From NCBI GenBank assembly GCA_016786665.1, contig JAEUVZ010000019.1:62001-126000 (forward strand): a stretch of DNA of 64,000 nt. Reading direction: 5' to 3'. Source of the stretch: Flavipsychrobacter sp. (GTDB taxonomy: Bacteria > Bacteroidota > Bacteroidia > Chitinophagales > Chitinophagaceae). The translations under genes were made by a program, and so were the position numbers. Shown here in pieces: positions 35,342 to 43,634 of the stretch. The notes below the pieces were generated by a model. That model ran no database searches, had not been told where the DNA came from, and saw nothing but the letters and a program-made list of their open reading frames with translations. The stretch's first letter is position 1, and the number at the start of each line of letters is the position of its first letter.

Positions 35342-37822
35342 ATGTATGTAATAAAAAGAAACGGCAAGAAAGAGAGCGTAAAGTTCGACAAGATTACTGC
35401 GCGCATCGAGAAACTCTCTTACAGCCTCAGCCCGCTGGTGAACGTAATAGACGTGGCCAAGAAGGTGATTGAGGGTATATACGATGGCGTTACTACATCG
35501 GAGCTGGACAGCCTGGCCGCTGAAACCGCCGCCTCGCTTACTACCAAGCACCCCGACTATGCATTGCTGGCCAGCCGCATCGCCATCAGCAACCTGCACA
35601 AGAACACAGAGAAGTCCTTCTCTGATACCATGCGCCGCCTGCACCAGTATATAGACGAAGCGTCGGGCCGCCACATGCCCATGCTGGCCGATGATGTGAT
35701 GGACATAATAGAAAAGAACGCCGAGCTGCTGGATAGCTCTATTATATACGACCGCGATTTTGGTTTTGACTACTTCGGCTTCAAGACGATTGAAAAATCG
35801 TACCTCCTCCGCATCAATGGTAAGATTGTGGAGCGCCCGCAGCATATGTACATGCGGGTAGCGGTAGGCATACACCGCGATGACATAGAGAGCGCCATCG
35901 CTACTTACAATATGATGAGTGAGCGCTGGTTTACCCACGCTACGCCTACCCTGTTCAATGCCGCTACGCCCAAGCCGCAGATGTCTTCCTGCTTCCTTCT
36001 TACCATGAAGGACGACAGCATAGAGGGCATCTACGATACCCTGAAGCAAACGGCCAAGATATCTCAGAGTGCCGGAGGTATAGGCCTTTCTATCCATAAT
36101 GTGCGCGCTACCGGTAGCTACATTGGCGGCACCAATGGTACCTCCAATGGCCTGGTACCCATGCTCCGCGTGTTTAACGACACCGCCCGCTATGTAGACC
36201 AGGGCGGCGGCAAGCGCAAAGGTGCCTTCGCCATCTACCTGGAGCCCTGGCATGCCGACGTGTTCGAGTTTCTGGACCTCCGCAAGAACCACGGTAAAGA
36301 AGAGCACCGCGCACGCGACCTGTTCTACGCGCTCTGGATGCCCGACCTGTTCATGAAGCGGGTAGAAGAAGATGGCCAGTGGAGCCTGTTCTGCCCTAAT
36401 GAAGCCCCCGGGCTCCACGAGGTGTATGGCGAAAAATTTGAAGCGCTATACGCGCAGTACGAGCGCGAAGGACGCGCCCGCCGCACCATAAAAGCCCAGG
36501 AGCTGTGGTTTGCCATACTGGATGCCCAGATAGAAACCGGTACACCGTACCTGCTGTATAAAGATGCCGCTAACCAGAAAAGCAACCAGCAAAACCTGGG
36601 TACCATCAAGAGTTCTAACCTCTGTACCGAAATAATAGAGTACACCAGCGCCGACGAGGTAGCCGTGTGCAACCTGGCTTCTATCGCACTGCCGCGCTTT
36701 GTGATAAATGGCAAGTTCGATTTTGATAAGCTGTATGAGGTAACATACCAGGCAACCAGGAACCTGAACAAAATAATTGACTACAACTATTACCCGGTTC
36801 CCGAAGCGTATAATTCCAATATGCGCCACCGCCCCATAGGGCTGGGCGTGCAGGGCCTGGCCGATGCGTTCATCCTGCTGCGACTGCCGTTTGAAAGCGA
36901 TATGGCGAAGCTGCTGAATAAGAACATCTTTGAAACGATCTACTTTGCCGCCATGACGGCTTCTAAAGACCTGGCCAAAGTGGATGGTGCTTACGAAACC
37001 TTCCAGGGCTCGCCGCTCTCGCAGGGTAAGTTCCAGTTCGATATGTGGGGTGTTCAGCCTTCTGACCGCCACGACTGGGAAACGCTGCGCAGGGAAGTAA
37101 TGGAGTTTGGTGCGCGCAACTCACTGCTGGTAGCGCCTATGCCTACCGCTTCTACCTCGCAGATACTGGGTAATAATGAGTGCTTTGAACCGTACACCTC
37201 CAATATCTATACGCGCCGCGTGCTGAGCGGAGAGTTTGTTATTGTAAACAAACACCTGCTGAAAGACCTCGTGAACCTCGGCCTGTGGAACAACGATATG
37301 AAGAACAAGATCATCGCGGCCAACGGCTCGGTGCAAAATATCCGCGAAATACCGCAAGACCTGAAGGAACTGTACAAAACCGTATGGGAGATAAAGCAGC
37401 GTAACCTGATAGATATGGCGGCCGACCGCGGCGCGTACATCTGCCAGTCGCAATCGCTCAACCTGTTCGTAGATAGTCCATCAGCCTCTAAGCTCACCTC
37501 TATGCACTTCTACGCCTGGAAGAAGGGCCTGAAGACCGGTATGTATTACCTGCGCACACAGGCTGCGGCACAGGCGGTGCAGTTTACGGTTGAAAAGCAG
37601 GGTAGTGAAGAGATGGCCCCGGTAATTCCGCAGAGCGAGGCGGGTAATGCGGCACCTGCGGCACCGGTAGCGCAAGAGTCACAGGCTCCGCAGTCGCCAC
37701 AGGCTACATATGGTGCGGCAGCGCCGGCTGTGGCCGCGGGTAATGATTTGGACAGTATAGAAACCACATTTACAGGCGCTACCTGTACCATGGAAGAAGG
37801 TTGTATCACTTGTTCTTCATAG
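35342..37822 (+). CDS. nrdA: Ribonucleotide reductase class Ia large subunit
   Basis: Reduces ribonucleoside diphosphates. The 826-residue protein begins with an ATP-cone ([18 protein letters not shown]). It has the catalytic motifs including SSCFLL, the NLCTEI cysteine region and the [18 protein letters not shown] loop. The C-terminus ends in a redox-active cysteine tail ([12 protein letters not shown]), joined by a long Ala/Pro/Gln-rich flexible linker of about 45 residues. Partner of the upstream NrdB. A terminator follows. Confidence 0.93.
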   Translation: MYVIKRNGKKESVKFDKITARIEKLSYSLSPLVNVIDVAKKVIEGIYDGVTTSELDSLAAETAASLTTKHPDYALLASRIAISNLHKNTEKSFSDTMRRLHQYIDEASGRHMPMLADDVMDIIEKNAELLDSSIIYDRDFGFDYFGFKTIEKSYLLRINGKIVERPQHMYMRVAVGIHRDDIESAIATYNMMSERWFTHATPTLFNAATPKPQMSSCFLLTMKDDSIEGIYDTLKQTAKISQSAGGIGLSIHNVRATGSYIGGTNGTSNGLVPMLRVFNDTARYVDQGGGKRKGAFAIYLEPWHADVFEFLDLRKNHGKEEHRARDLFYALWMPDLFMKRVEEDGQWSLFCPNEAPGLHEVYGEKFEALYAQYEREGRARRTIKAQELWFAILDAQIETGTPYLLYKDAANQKSNQQNLGTIKSSNLCTEIIEYTSADEVAVCNLASIALPRFVINGKFDFDKLYEVTYQATRNLNKIIDYNYYPVPEAYNSNMRHRPIGLGVQGLADAFILLRLPFESDMAKLLNKNIFETIYFAAMTASKDLAKVDGAYETFQGSPLSQGKFQFDMWGVQPSDRHDWETLRREVMEFGARNSLLVAPMPTASTSQILGNNECFEPYTSNIYTRRVLSGEFVIVNKHLLKDLVNLGLWNNDMKNKIIAANGSVQNIREIPQDLKELYKTVWEIKQRNLIDMAADRGAYICQSQSLNLFVDSPSASKLTSMHFYAWKKGLKTGMYYLRTQAAAQAVQFTVEKQGSEEMAPVIPQSEAGNAAPAAPVAQESQAPQSPQATYGAAAPAVAAGNDLDSIETTFTGATCTMEEGCITCSS

Positions 37823-37856
37823 ATAACGCTTACTAACTTCCCAATAAATAGAAAAT

Positions 37857-37886
37857 GGCCTCGCTTCGTGCGGGGCTGTTTTTTTC
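37857..37886 (+). terminator. Rho-independent terminator of nrdA
   Basis: A 7-bp stem (GCCTCGC at 37858-37864 and GCGGGGC at 37870-37876, one G-T pair) with loop TTCGT, then a run of seven Ts starting 2 nt after the stem. Confidence 0.72.
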
Positions 37887-38947
37887 TATACGGCGGCCTC
37901 TTCCTTCGGTATAAAAACAGTTTGTGTGGGGTAAGCAAATTCAATCCCCTCCCGCTCAAACGCTTCTGCAACATCCAGGTAGATATCCTGCTGCTTGTTC
38001 ATAAACAGGGCGTAATCAGGGCTCAGCACATAATACACGAACTCAAAGTCCAGGCTGAAGTCTCCGAAGTTCGAAAAATGGCCACGGTCAAACCGCAATT
38101 CAGATTTACGATCTATGATCTCTTTCACTATGCCGGGTATGCGTCTCAGTTTCGCATGGGGTGTCTGGTAGGTGACGCCCAGTTTGAAGGCGATACGGCG
38201 CTCTTCCATGCGTTTAAAGTTATGGACGCGCGAATTGGTCAGGTAGGTATTGGAGCAGATGAGCTGCTCTCCGCCCAGCGTTTTCAGTCGTGTGGTCTTT
38301 ATGCCAATGTACTCTACGGTGCCCGGTTTGTCTTCCACCACTATAAAGTCGCCTATCTTAAATGGCCTGTCGAAGAAGATGACGAAATAGCTGAATAAGT
38401 CGCCCAGTATGGTTTGTGCCGCCAATGCTATCGCGATACCACCAATCCCCAGCCCGGCTATAATAGTAGTTACATCATAACCCAGGTTGTCAATCAGGAA
38501 CACGATGCCCAGCATCCATATCACTATGTTCACGATAATGAGCAACCCTTTCGCTTCCTTTTGCTTTTCCTGTTTTTCGGTTTTGCTTTTTATAAACGAG
38601 AAGATAGCTTCCCTTATTACCGCGGAAAGGATGCGCAGCACGAAGAACGTAAAGGCGAACAGGTACGCGATATGGACCACCTTGTCGGCGGTAGCTGATA
38701 TGGTGAGTGTGCGGATGGAGAAATAGACGGCTGCCAGGTACATCAGCGGCACTACCGAGCGCTCGGTAACGCTTACGATAAAGTCATCAAGCCCTGTGCT
38801 GGTTCTTGCGCTCCATGCTTTCAGCCGCACTATCAATAGCCGTTTTATAAAGTAGATTGCTGTCATCGCTACCATTAAGGCGACTACTGCCGTCACCCAG
38901 CTCTGCACGCTATTGCCCAGGTACACCTGGTTCCATATATGGCTCAT
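37886..38947 (-). CDS. MscS-type mechanosensitive ion channel
   Basis: A 353-residue inner-membrane channel of the small-conductance mechanosensitive family. There are about four N-terminal transmembrane helices, then the pore helix GLGIGGIAIALAAQTILGDLFSYF, given here only in outline by its Gly/Ala-rich pattern, and the beta domain with FKIGDFIVVEDKPGTVEYIG. It protects against osmotic downshock. It lies 23 nt downstream of the racemase gene on the same strand, so it may share that transcript. Confidence 0.87.
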   Translation of the reverse strand: MSHIWNQVYLGNSVQSWVTAVVALMVAMTAIYFIKRLLIVRLKAWSARTSTGLDDFIVSVTERSVVPLMYLAAVYFSIRTLTISATADKVVHIAYLFAFTFFVLRILSAVIREAIFSFIKSKTEKQEKQKEAKGLLIIVNIVIWMLGIVFLIDNLGYDVTTIIAGLGIGGIAIALAAQTILGDLFSYFVIFFDRPFKIGDFIVVEDKPGTVEYIGIKTTRLKTLGGEQLICSNTYLTNSRVHNFKRMEERRIAFKLGVTYQTPHAKLRRIPGIVKEIIDRKSELRFDRGHFSNFGDFSLDFEFVYYVLSPDYALFMNKQQDIYLDVAEAFEREGIEFAYPTQTVFIPKEEAAV

Positions 38948-38970
38948 CTATGTCTTCTTTTTATGGTTCA

Positions 38971-40113
38971 CTATCTGTATCCGCGGTTCAGCGCTCTGCT
39001 GAGCGCTGCCGGTTTCTGCATACGCCGGTTCAGTACCCGGTCGTCCTCTATACGCTTTTCTATATAGCGCGAGTTCATGAGGCGCAATGCTCCCATATAG
39101 TCTACGTCAAAGGCTATCTTGTCTCCCGCTTTGTAGTGGCCGGCATTAGCGCCCAGGTCCAGCACGGTCATGTCAGAGCTGGCGCCTGCTATGCGTATAT
39201 CTTTGTCTACCGGCCACACATGCCGGGTATCTATGTCCAGCAGCCCTATGTCTATTATGGCCCGGTGTGTATTTTCTACCGGGCCTGAGCCGGCGAATGT
39301 TATCTTCTCTCCCGCCAGGTTATAACCCAGTTCTCCATCGGGCACGTTGGGCTTCTCATACAGCTCAATTATTTCGCCGTATAGCTTAAAGAGATTCTGG
39401 TGCATACCGGGCAGCACGGTGTTGTTATATACATCCGTACCAAAAAAGAGTGTCTCTCCCACGCGGAAGTGATTGATGCCAACCGGTAATTCATTTCGCT
39501 CTATCAGCGGTATGGTAACACTCGCCCCGCCGGTCAGGTAGGGTATTTTCCTGTTGAAGCGTTCTTCTATCAGTTGCCGGTAGCGCTCCAGTTGCCGGAG
39601 TTTTTCGTAGCTGGGCAACACGCCATACATGCAGGTGAGGTTAGTACCCAGGCCCACCACCTCTATGTTGGGTAGGTGGAACACTTTCTCGTAAAAGGGG
39701 AGGATGTTGTCTTCAATCACTCCCTCCCGGAGCTCGCCCAGCTCTATCATAATGACGATTTTGTGTGTTTTACCCAGTGCCCGTGCGGCCTCGGATAGGG
39801 CGTATATAGTGTGCAGGGAGGTGTTGAAGCTCACATCAGCGTAGGCTACTATTTTTCGTACGTTGCGCTCTGCCGGTGGCTTAATAAATACCGTTTCTAT
39901 ATGGGGGTAATTGGTCTTTATCGTCTTCAGGTTAGCGATGCGTGAGTCGCATGCCTGGGTTATTCCCAGGTCCATTACAGCACGCAGGTAGGCGTTGTTT
40001 CCGCACAGCAGTTTCGTTACTACCGACCATTCTATGTTTCTTTTCCCGAACAGGTTGTTGAGAAAATCGAAGTTCTCTTTTAGTTTCTTGGTGTTAAGCG
40101 TTATATGCGCCAT
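38971..40113 (-). CDS. Alanine/ornithine racemase-family PLP enzyme
   Basis: A 380-residue cytoplasmic PLP-dependent enzyme of the alanine racemase fold type III, closest in pattern to ornithine-racemase (OrR/YhfX) proteins. The PLP lysine is in SVVTKLLCG (Lys34); GLGTNLTCMYG and TGGASVTIPLI are phosphate-binding segments. The substrate amino acid is not known. It overlaps the acetyltransferase gene upstream by 20 nt, so the two probably act in one pathway on the same or successive D/L-amino-acid substrates (inference). Confidence 0.78.
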   Translation of the reverse strand: MAHITLNTKKLKENFDFLNNLFGKRNIEWSVVTKLLCGNNAYLRAVMDLGITQACDSRIANLKTIKTNYPHIETVFIKPPAERNVRKIVAYADVSFNTSLHTIYALSEAARALGKTHKIVIMIELGELREGVIEDNILPFYEKVFHLPNIEVVGLGTNLTCMYGVLPSYEKLRQLERYRQLIEERFNRKIPYLTGGASVTIPLIERNELPVGINHFRVGETLFFGTDVYNNTVLPGMHQNLFKLYGEIIELYEKPNVPDGELGYNLAGEKITFAGSGPVENTHRAIIDIGLLDIDTRHVWPVDKDIRIAGASSDMTVLDLGANAGHYKAGDKIAFDVDYMGALRLMNSRYIEKRIEDDRVLNRRMQKPAALSRALNRGYR

Positions 40114-40576
40114 GCTTTTCCTCCTTCTTTTGCGTCATTTTATTCTTGTCCAGTCTCATTTCCAGGTATTTGTTCGTGAAGCCACATTTTTCGTAGAGGG
40201 TTTTCGCTGGGTTGTCCGGTTCTACGTGCAGGGCCAGGTTGCCTTCGGTATGTTCTATTACGCTGTGCATCAGCCGCGAGCCAATACCCTTTCCCCGGTG
40301 CTGGTTGTGGGTGGCTATATATACCAGTATGTTCTCGGGTATATAGCCTTTCATGCCGGTTCGGTTTACTATAGAGGCGCCCACCAGTTCATTTTGTTCC
40401 AGCATGGCTACTATCATACCGCCGTTCTTACTGGTTATAGCATACAGCAGGCATTTTTCGATGTCTTCTTTCCGGTCGCCGTATTGTTCCAGGTGGGTAA
40501 ACAGGAATTCGATAAGGTCTTTTCGTTGTAGATTATTGGGCTGGTTTTCTGGTGAATAGATGATGGTTTGCATCAT
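40094..40576 (-). CDS. GNAT-family N-acetyltransferase
   Basis: A 160-residue acetyltransferase with the acetyl-CoA pyrophosphate loop QHRGKGIGS (92-100) and a C-terminal LYEKCGF motif typical of GNAT enzymes. The substrate is unknown, but the 20-nt overlap with the racemase gene suggests it acetylates an amino acid related to the racemase product. A promoter lies 218 nt upstream of its ATG, leaving a long leader. Confidence 0.82.
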   Translation of the reverse strand: MMQTIIYSPENQPNNLQRKDLIEFLFTHLEQYGDRKEDIEKCLLYAITSKNGGMIVAMLEQNELVGASIVNRTGMKGYIPENILVYIATHNQHRGKGIGSRLMHSVIEHTEGNLALHVEPDNPAKTLYEKCGFTNKYLEMRLDKNKMTQKKEEKHGAYNA

Positions 40577-40793
40577 AAAGAATAGTTTGTTCCCCTTGGG
40601 GAGGTTAAAAAAATAGTAAGGCCCTATCCGTGCGTCAGCACAAATAGCGGGATCGTAAATGCTTTAATAGCTAAAAGACAGCCTTGTATAAGCGCAAAGC
40701 GCTTTTTCGTCAAAGAAATAAGAAACAGGAATCTCTACTTGATATGAATCGGTGAAACACGGAAGAGATATATAGCCGTTTCTGAAACAGCTG
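40577..40793 (-). other. Long leader of the acetyltransferase-racemase operon
   Basis: About 210 nt between the predicted promoter and the ATG. It holds two hairpins: AAGCGCTTTGCGCTT near 40692-40706 and CCCCAAGGGG near 40596-40606, the second just before the start codon. No convincing small gene or known riboswitch was recognised. Confidence 0.4.
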
Positions 40794-40825
40794 CAAAGGT
40801 ACGAAAAACCGTTCTTTCACCCAAA
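40794..40825 (-). promoter_or_regulatory. Promoter of the acetyltransferase-racemase operon
   Basis: On the minus strand TTTG (40822-40825), 20-nt spacer and TACCTTTG (40794-40801), an exact TAnnTTTG match. Confidence 0.62.
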
Positions 40826-40837
40826 CTGCCACCTGGA

Positions 40838-41087
40838 GCCCCCCAACTGCCACCCTGAGCGGTAGCCGAAGGGTTGCCGATGGATGGAACCATCAGCCGG
40901 GAAGCCCCCAAGTTGTCACCCTGAGCGGTAGCCGAAGGGTTGCCGATGCACGGAACCATCAGCCGGGAAGCCCCCAACTGTCACCCTGAGCGCTAGCCGA
41001 AGGGTTGCCGATGGATGGAACCATCAGCCGGGAAGCCCCCAAGTTGTCACCCTGAGCGGTAGCCGAAGGGTTGCCGATGGATGGAAG
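40838..41087. repeat. Tandem repeat, four copies of a 65/66-bp unit
   Basis: CACCCTGAGC recurs at 40851, 40917, 40982 and 41048, giving periods of 66, 65 and 66 bp. Each unit holds ACCCTGAGCGGTAGCCGAAG with an ACCCT/AGGGT inverted pair and a GATGG...CCATC pair, so it can fold. Copies differ by a few bases. The last lacks its end. The unit type is like dispersed intergenic palindromes in many bacterial genomes. Confidence 0.88.
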
Positions 41088-41427
41088 AAAAGCCAAATCG
41101 AGCCCCCGCTGTGCATATCTTTTCCTACATCCTATACCCGCAAATAGTATATTTGTATTGAAATTGTAAACAATTAAAAATCAACAAATTAAAATGAAAA
41201 TGTCACTAAAATGATACTGTATGTAACTATCTGTAAGTGTGATGTAAACCACTGTCGCCAAGATGTGAATGTATGTCGCCAAGCTATCGGCAAAATGTAA
41301 CTAAATGTAAGTAAAATGTAACTAAAAATTCCACAAAATATTGATAATCAATTATTTACGATTTCGTAAGGATTAACCTGAATAGCGCTTAGGTACATTA
41401 ACCCTAACTACTGTATCTTTAGAAAAG
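41088..41427. other. AT-rich intergenic region with short TGTAAC/TGTAAG repeats
   Basis: No gene found. From 41210 to 41330 the words TGTAAC (three times), TGTAAG (twice) and TGTCGCCAAG-like words recur. TATCTTTA (seven of eight to TAnnTTTG) lies about 13 nt before the methyltransferase start. Confidence 0.5.
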
Positions 41428-42090
41428 ATGTCGCCCCTGCTGAAACTGATACACACGCGCACGCCCAAGTTTTACTTCATGAACAAGGTGATGAAGAACA
41501 GGGATTTTACCCTGCTGGACCTGGGTGCGGGCAATGGGTCGCCCTCGCGCACCACCGCCCTCTTTCCTAAGTGTACCTATCATGGCCTGGACCTGGATTA
41601 CAGTTATAATTACTCGCCCGGCGATATAGCGGCTATCGCTAAGTTCTACGAAGCTGACCTCTCTCAATCCCCGCTATCTGAAATACCGGATAATTCCTGC
41701 GACTACATCAATATGGCGCACATCATAGAGCATTTGCCCAATGGGGAGGAAGTGATAGCGCGTATTGCCCCCAAGCTGCGGGAGGGTGGTTTTATCTACA
41801 TAGAGTATCCCGGGGCCCGGAGTACCCGGCTGCCCTCTATGCCCGGCAGCCTCAATTTCTACGACGACCCTACCCACGTAAGGGTATATAGTGTCGCGGT
41901 GCTGGCACAGGCATTAGAGCAGAGCGGGTTTGCAGTAATCGCTTCGGGCACGCGCCGGTCGTGGTTTCATATTCTCACCATGCCCGCCAGGGCCGTCCAT
42001 TATCTGCTCCGCGACCGCAAGGTATATGGCAGTGTCTTTTGGGATATGCTTGGCTTTGCCGAGTATGTATTTGCCAGGAAGGTTAGCTAG
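41428..42090 (+). CDS. Class I SAM-dependent methyltransferase
   Basis: A 220-residue Rossmann-fold methyltransferase. Motif I is LLDLGAGNGS (29-38), followed by an acidic residue binding the ribose (GLDLDY), an EHLPNGEE segment and a post-motif FIYIEYPG. The acceptor is unknown. The gene stands alone behind an AT-rich, repeat-containing upstream region. Confidence 0.78.
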   Translation: MSPLLKLIHTRTPKFYFMNKVMKNRDFTLLDLGAGNGSPSRTTALFPKCTYHGLDLDYSYNYSPGDIAAIAKFYEADLSQSPLSEIPDNSCDYINMAHIIEHLPNGEEVIARIAPKLREGGFIYIEYPGARSTRLPSMPGSLNFYDDPTHVRVYSVAVLAQALEQSGFAVIASGTRRSWFHILTMPARAVHYLLRDRKVYGSVFWDMLGFAEYVFARKVS

Positions 42091-42155
42091 CCCGCCATTC
42101 ACAGGGCCGTACCCCGCTGCCCGCTCCATTTAATGGAAATTATTTCTATGCTGGA

Positions 42156-42187
42156 TTGGAAAGTTTACGCCATAATTATTAAGTTTA
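42156..42187 (+). promoter_or_regulatory. Putative promoter of the cold-shock gene
   Basis: TTG at 42156-42158, 21-nt spacer, then TAAGTTTA (42180-42187, seven of eight to TAnnTTTG), 36 nt before the ATG. Confidence 0.45.
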
Positions 42188-42223
42188 TAGAAATATTATT
42201 TTCCAGTTAAAATTTTTTTTCAA

Positions 42224-42424
42224 ATGAAAACAGGTACGGTTAAGTTCTTTAATGTGACAAAAGGCTTTGGCTTTATTAAGGATGATGCGGATGGAACCGA
42301 GATTTTTCTGCATGTAACGGGCCTGGGAGGCCTGTCAGTAAAAGAAAACGATCGCGTCTCCTTCGATGTAGTTGACGGTAAGAAGGGAAAAAACGCGGTA
42401 AACGTAAAAAAGCTGGACAGCTAG
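42224..42424 (+). CDS. CspA-family cold-shock protein
   Basis: A 66-residue single-stranded nucleic-acid-binding protein of the cold-shock domain. RNP1 is KGFGFI (13-18) and RNP2 is IFLHVT. It has the standard start MKTGTVKFFN. Acts as an RNA chaperone. It has its own terminator and a plausible promoter. Confidence 0.9.
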   Translation: MKTGTVKFFNVTKGFGFIKDDADGTEIFLHVTGLGGLSVKENDRVSFDVVDGKKGKNAVNVKKLDS

Positions 42425-42455
42425 ATTTCCGCAGGATATATAGAAGGGTAGCCGT

Positions 42456-42495
42456 GCCTACGCATGGTACATATGTTAATGCGTAGGCCTGTTTT
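42456..42495 (+). terminator. Terminator of the cold-shock gene
   Basis: Perfect 10-bp stem (GCCTACGCAT at 42456-42465 and complement at 42479-42488) with a 13-nt loop, then CTGTTTT. Confidence 0.75.
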
Positions 42496-42568
42496 ATGCA
42501 CCACCACCCACCCGCACTTTTGTGCAGAATCATTCAGAAAATTACTTTTTACTTAGATGTGCTTATAC

Positions 42569-42576
42569 TACCTTTG
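42569..42576 (+). promoter_or_regulatory. -7 type promoter element before atpG
   Basis: TACCTTTG matches TAnnTTTG exactly. A weak CTTTTT is at the -33 distance. It lies 88 nt before the atpG ATG. Confidence 0.45.
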
Positions 42577-42664
42577 CGCAGCAAACGAGGCATTATAGAA
42601 TAAAATAATGTAATGTGCGTTTCAGGGCTTTGTATATTTTACTAACTACTTTCTACTATATAGT

Positions 42665-43549
42665 ATGTCAGGACAGCTTAAAGAGGTACGTAACCGGATA
42701 AAATCAGTAACGTCTACCCAGCAGATAACGAAGGCGATGAAGATGGTGAGTGCCGCTAAACTCCGCCGTGCTCAGGATGCCATTTTGCAAATGCGCCCCT
42801 ATGCCGAAAAACTGCAGGAGATGCTCAGCAACATAGTGAGCAATGCGGGTGGCGATATGGCGCTGCCCCTGGCTGAAGAGCGCCCTGCCGAGCGGATACT
42901 GCTGATACCCGTTACCAGCGACCGCGGACTTTGCGGCGCCTATAATACCAACGTCATAAAAATGACTCGTGGCCTTATTAACGATAAGTACGCGGCGCAG
43001 CAAGCGAAGGGCAACGTAACCATACTGCCCCTGGGAAAGAAGGGATACGAGTACTTTCAGCGCTACGGCTTTAAGGTGGTAGATAGTTTCTGGACGGTCT
43101 TTTCCGACCTCAGCTTCGATAATGTTCGCGAGGCGGCGGTGTATGCCCAAAAGGCATTCCTGGATAAGGAGTACGACAGGGTAGAGATAGTGTATAGCCA
43201 GTTCCGCAACGCGGCTACGCAGGTGTTTGTGGCAGAGCCTTACCTGCCCATCCCCCGTACCGAGAACAAAGGCGAGAACAACACTACGTCCGATTTCATT
43301 TTTGAGCCTTCCAAGGAGATTCTCCTGCAGGAGCTCATGCCGAAGATATTGAATACGCAAGTTTTTAAAGCGGTGCTGGATGCCAATGCATCGGAGCACG
43401 GCGCCCGTATGACCGCTATGGACAAGGCGAGCGAGAACGCAAATGAATTGCTCCGTAACCTGAAGATAAGCTACAACCGTGCGCGCCAGGCGGCTATCAC
43501 TACCGAGCTTACGGAAATAGTGAGCGGTGCGGCTGCCCTGCAGGGATAA
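42665..43549 (+). CDS. atpG: F1F0 ATP synthase gamma subunit
   Basis: Central rotor shaft of the F1 sector. The 294-residue protein starts with the family pattern (KEVRNRIKSVTSTQQITKAM), has SDRGLCGAYN in the middle and ends in ARQAAITTELTEIVSGA. No other ATP synthase gene is near: a cold-shock gene lies upstream, and downstream a terminator and unrelated genes. It therefore appears to be a monocistronic atpG in this organism. Confidence 0.93.
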   Translation: MSGQLKEVRNRIKSVTSTQQITKAMKMVSAAKLRRAQDAILQMRPYAEKLQEMLSNIVSNAGGDMALPLAEERPAERILLIPVTSDRGLCGAYNTNVIKMTRGLINDKYAAQQAKGNVTILPLGKKGYEYFQRYGFKVVDSFWTVFSDLSFDNVREAAVYAQKAFLDKEYDRVEIVYSQFRNAATQVFVAEPYLPIPRTENKGENNTTSDFIFEPSKEILLQELMPKILNTQVFKAVLDANASEHGARMTAMDKASENANELLRNLKISYNRARQAAITTELTEIVSGAAALQG

Positions 43550-43573
43550 TGTGCGGAATAAATAATATTTTCT

Positions 43574-43616
43574 CAAAACCCTTCCGGCTAAACCGGGAGG
43601 GTTTTGTTATTTTTAG
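43574..43616 (+). terminator. Rho-independent terminator of atpG
   Basis: Stem CAAAACCCT-CCGG (43574-43587) with its complement at 43593-43606, one mismatch, 5-nt loop, followed by TTATTTTT. Confidence 0.85.
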
Positions 43617-43634
43617 GGTATAAATACAGAAACG

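Noticed and set aside
40735-40977. An 80-residue open frame on the minus strand
   Set aside because: It is the translation of the 66-bp tandem repeat (the same peptide recurs) and crosses the promoter of the downstream operon.
40838-41087. CRISPR array
   Set aside because: Period is regular but the whole unit, not a short repeat, is conserved; there are no unique spacers and no cas genes.
42425-42664. Riboswitch or small RNA between the cold-shock gene and atpG
   Set aside because: The structure seen is a simple terminator hairpin followed by a promoter element; no known aptamer pattern.
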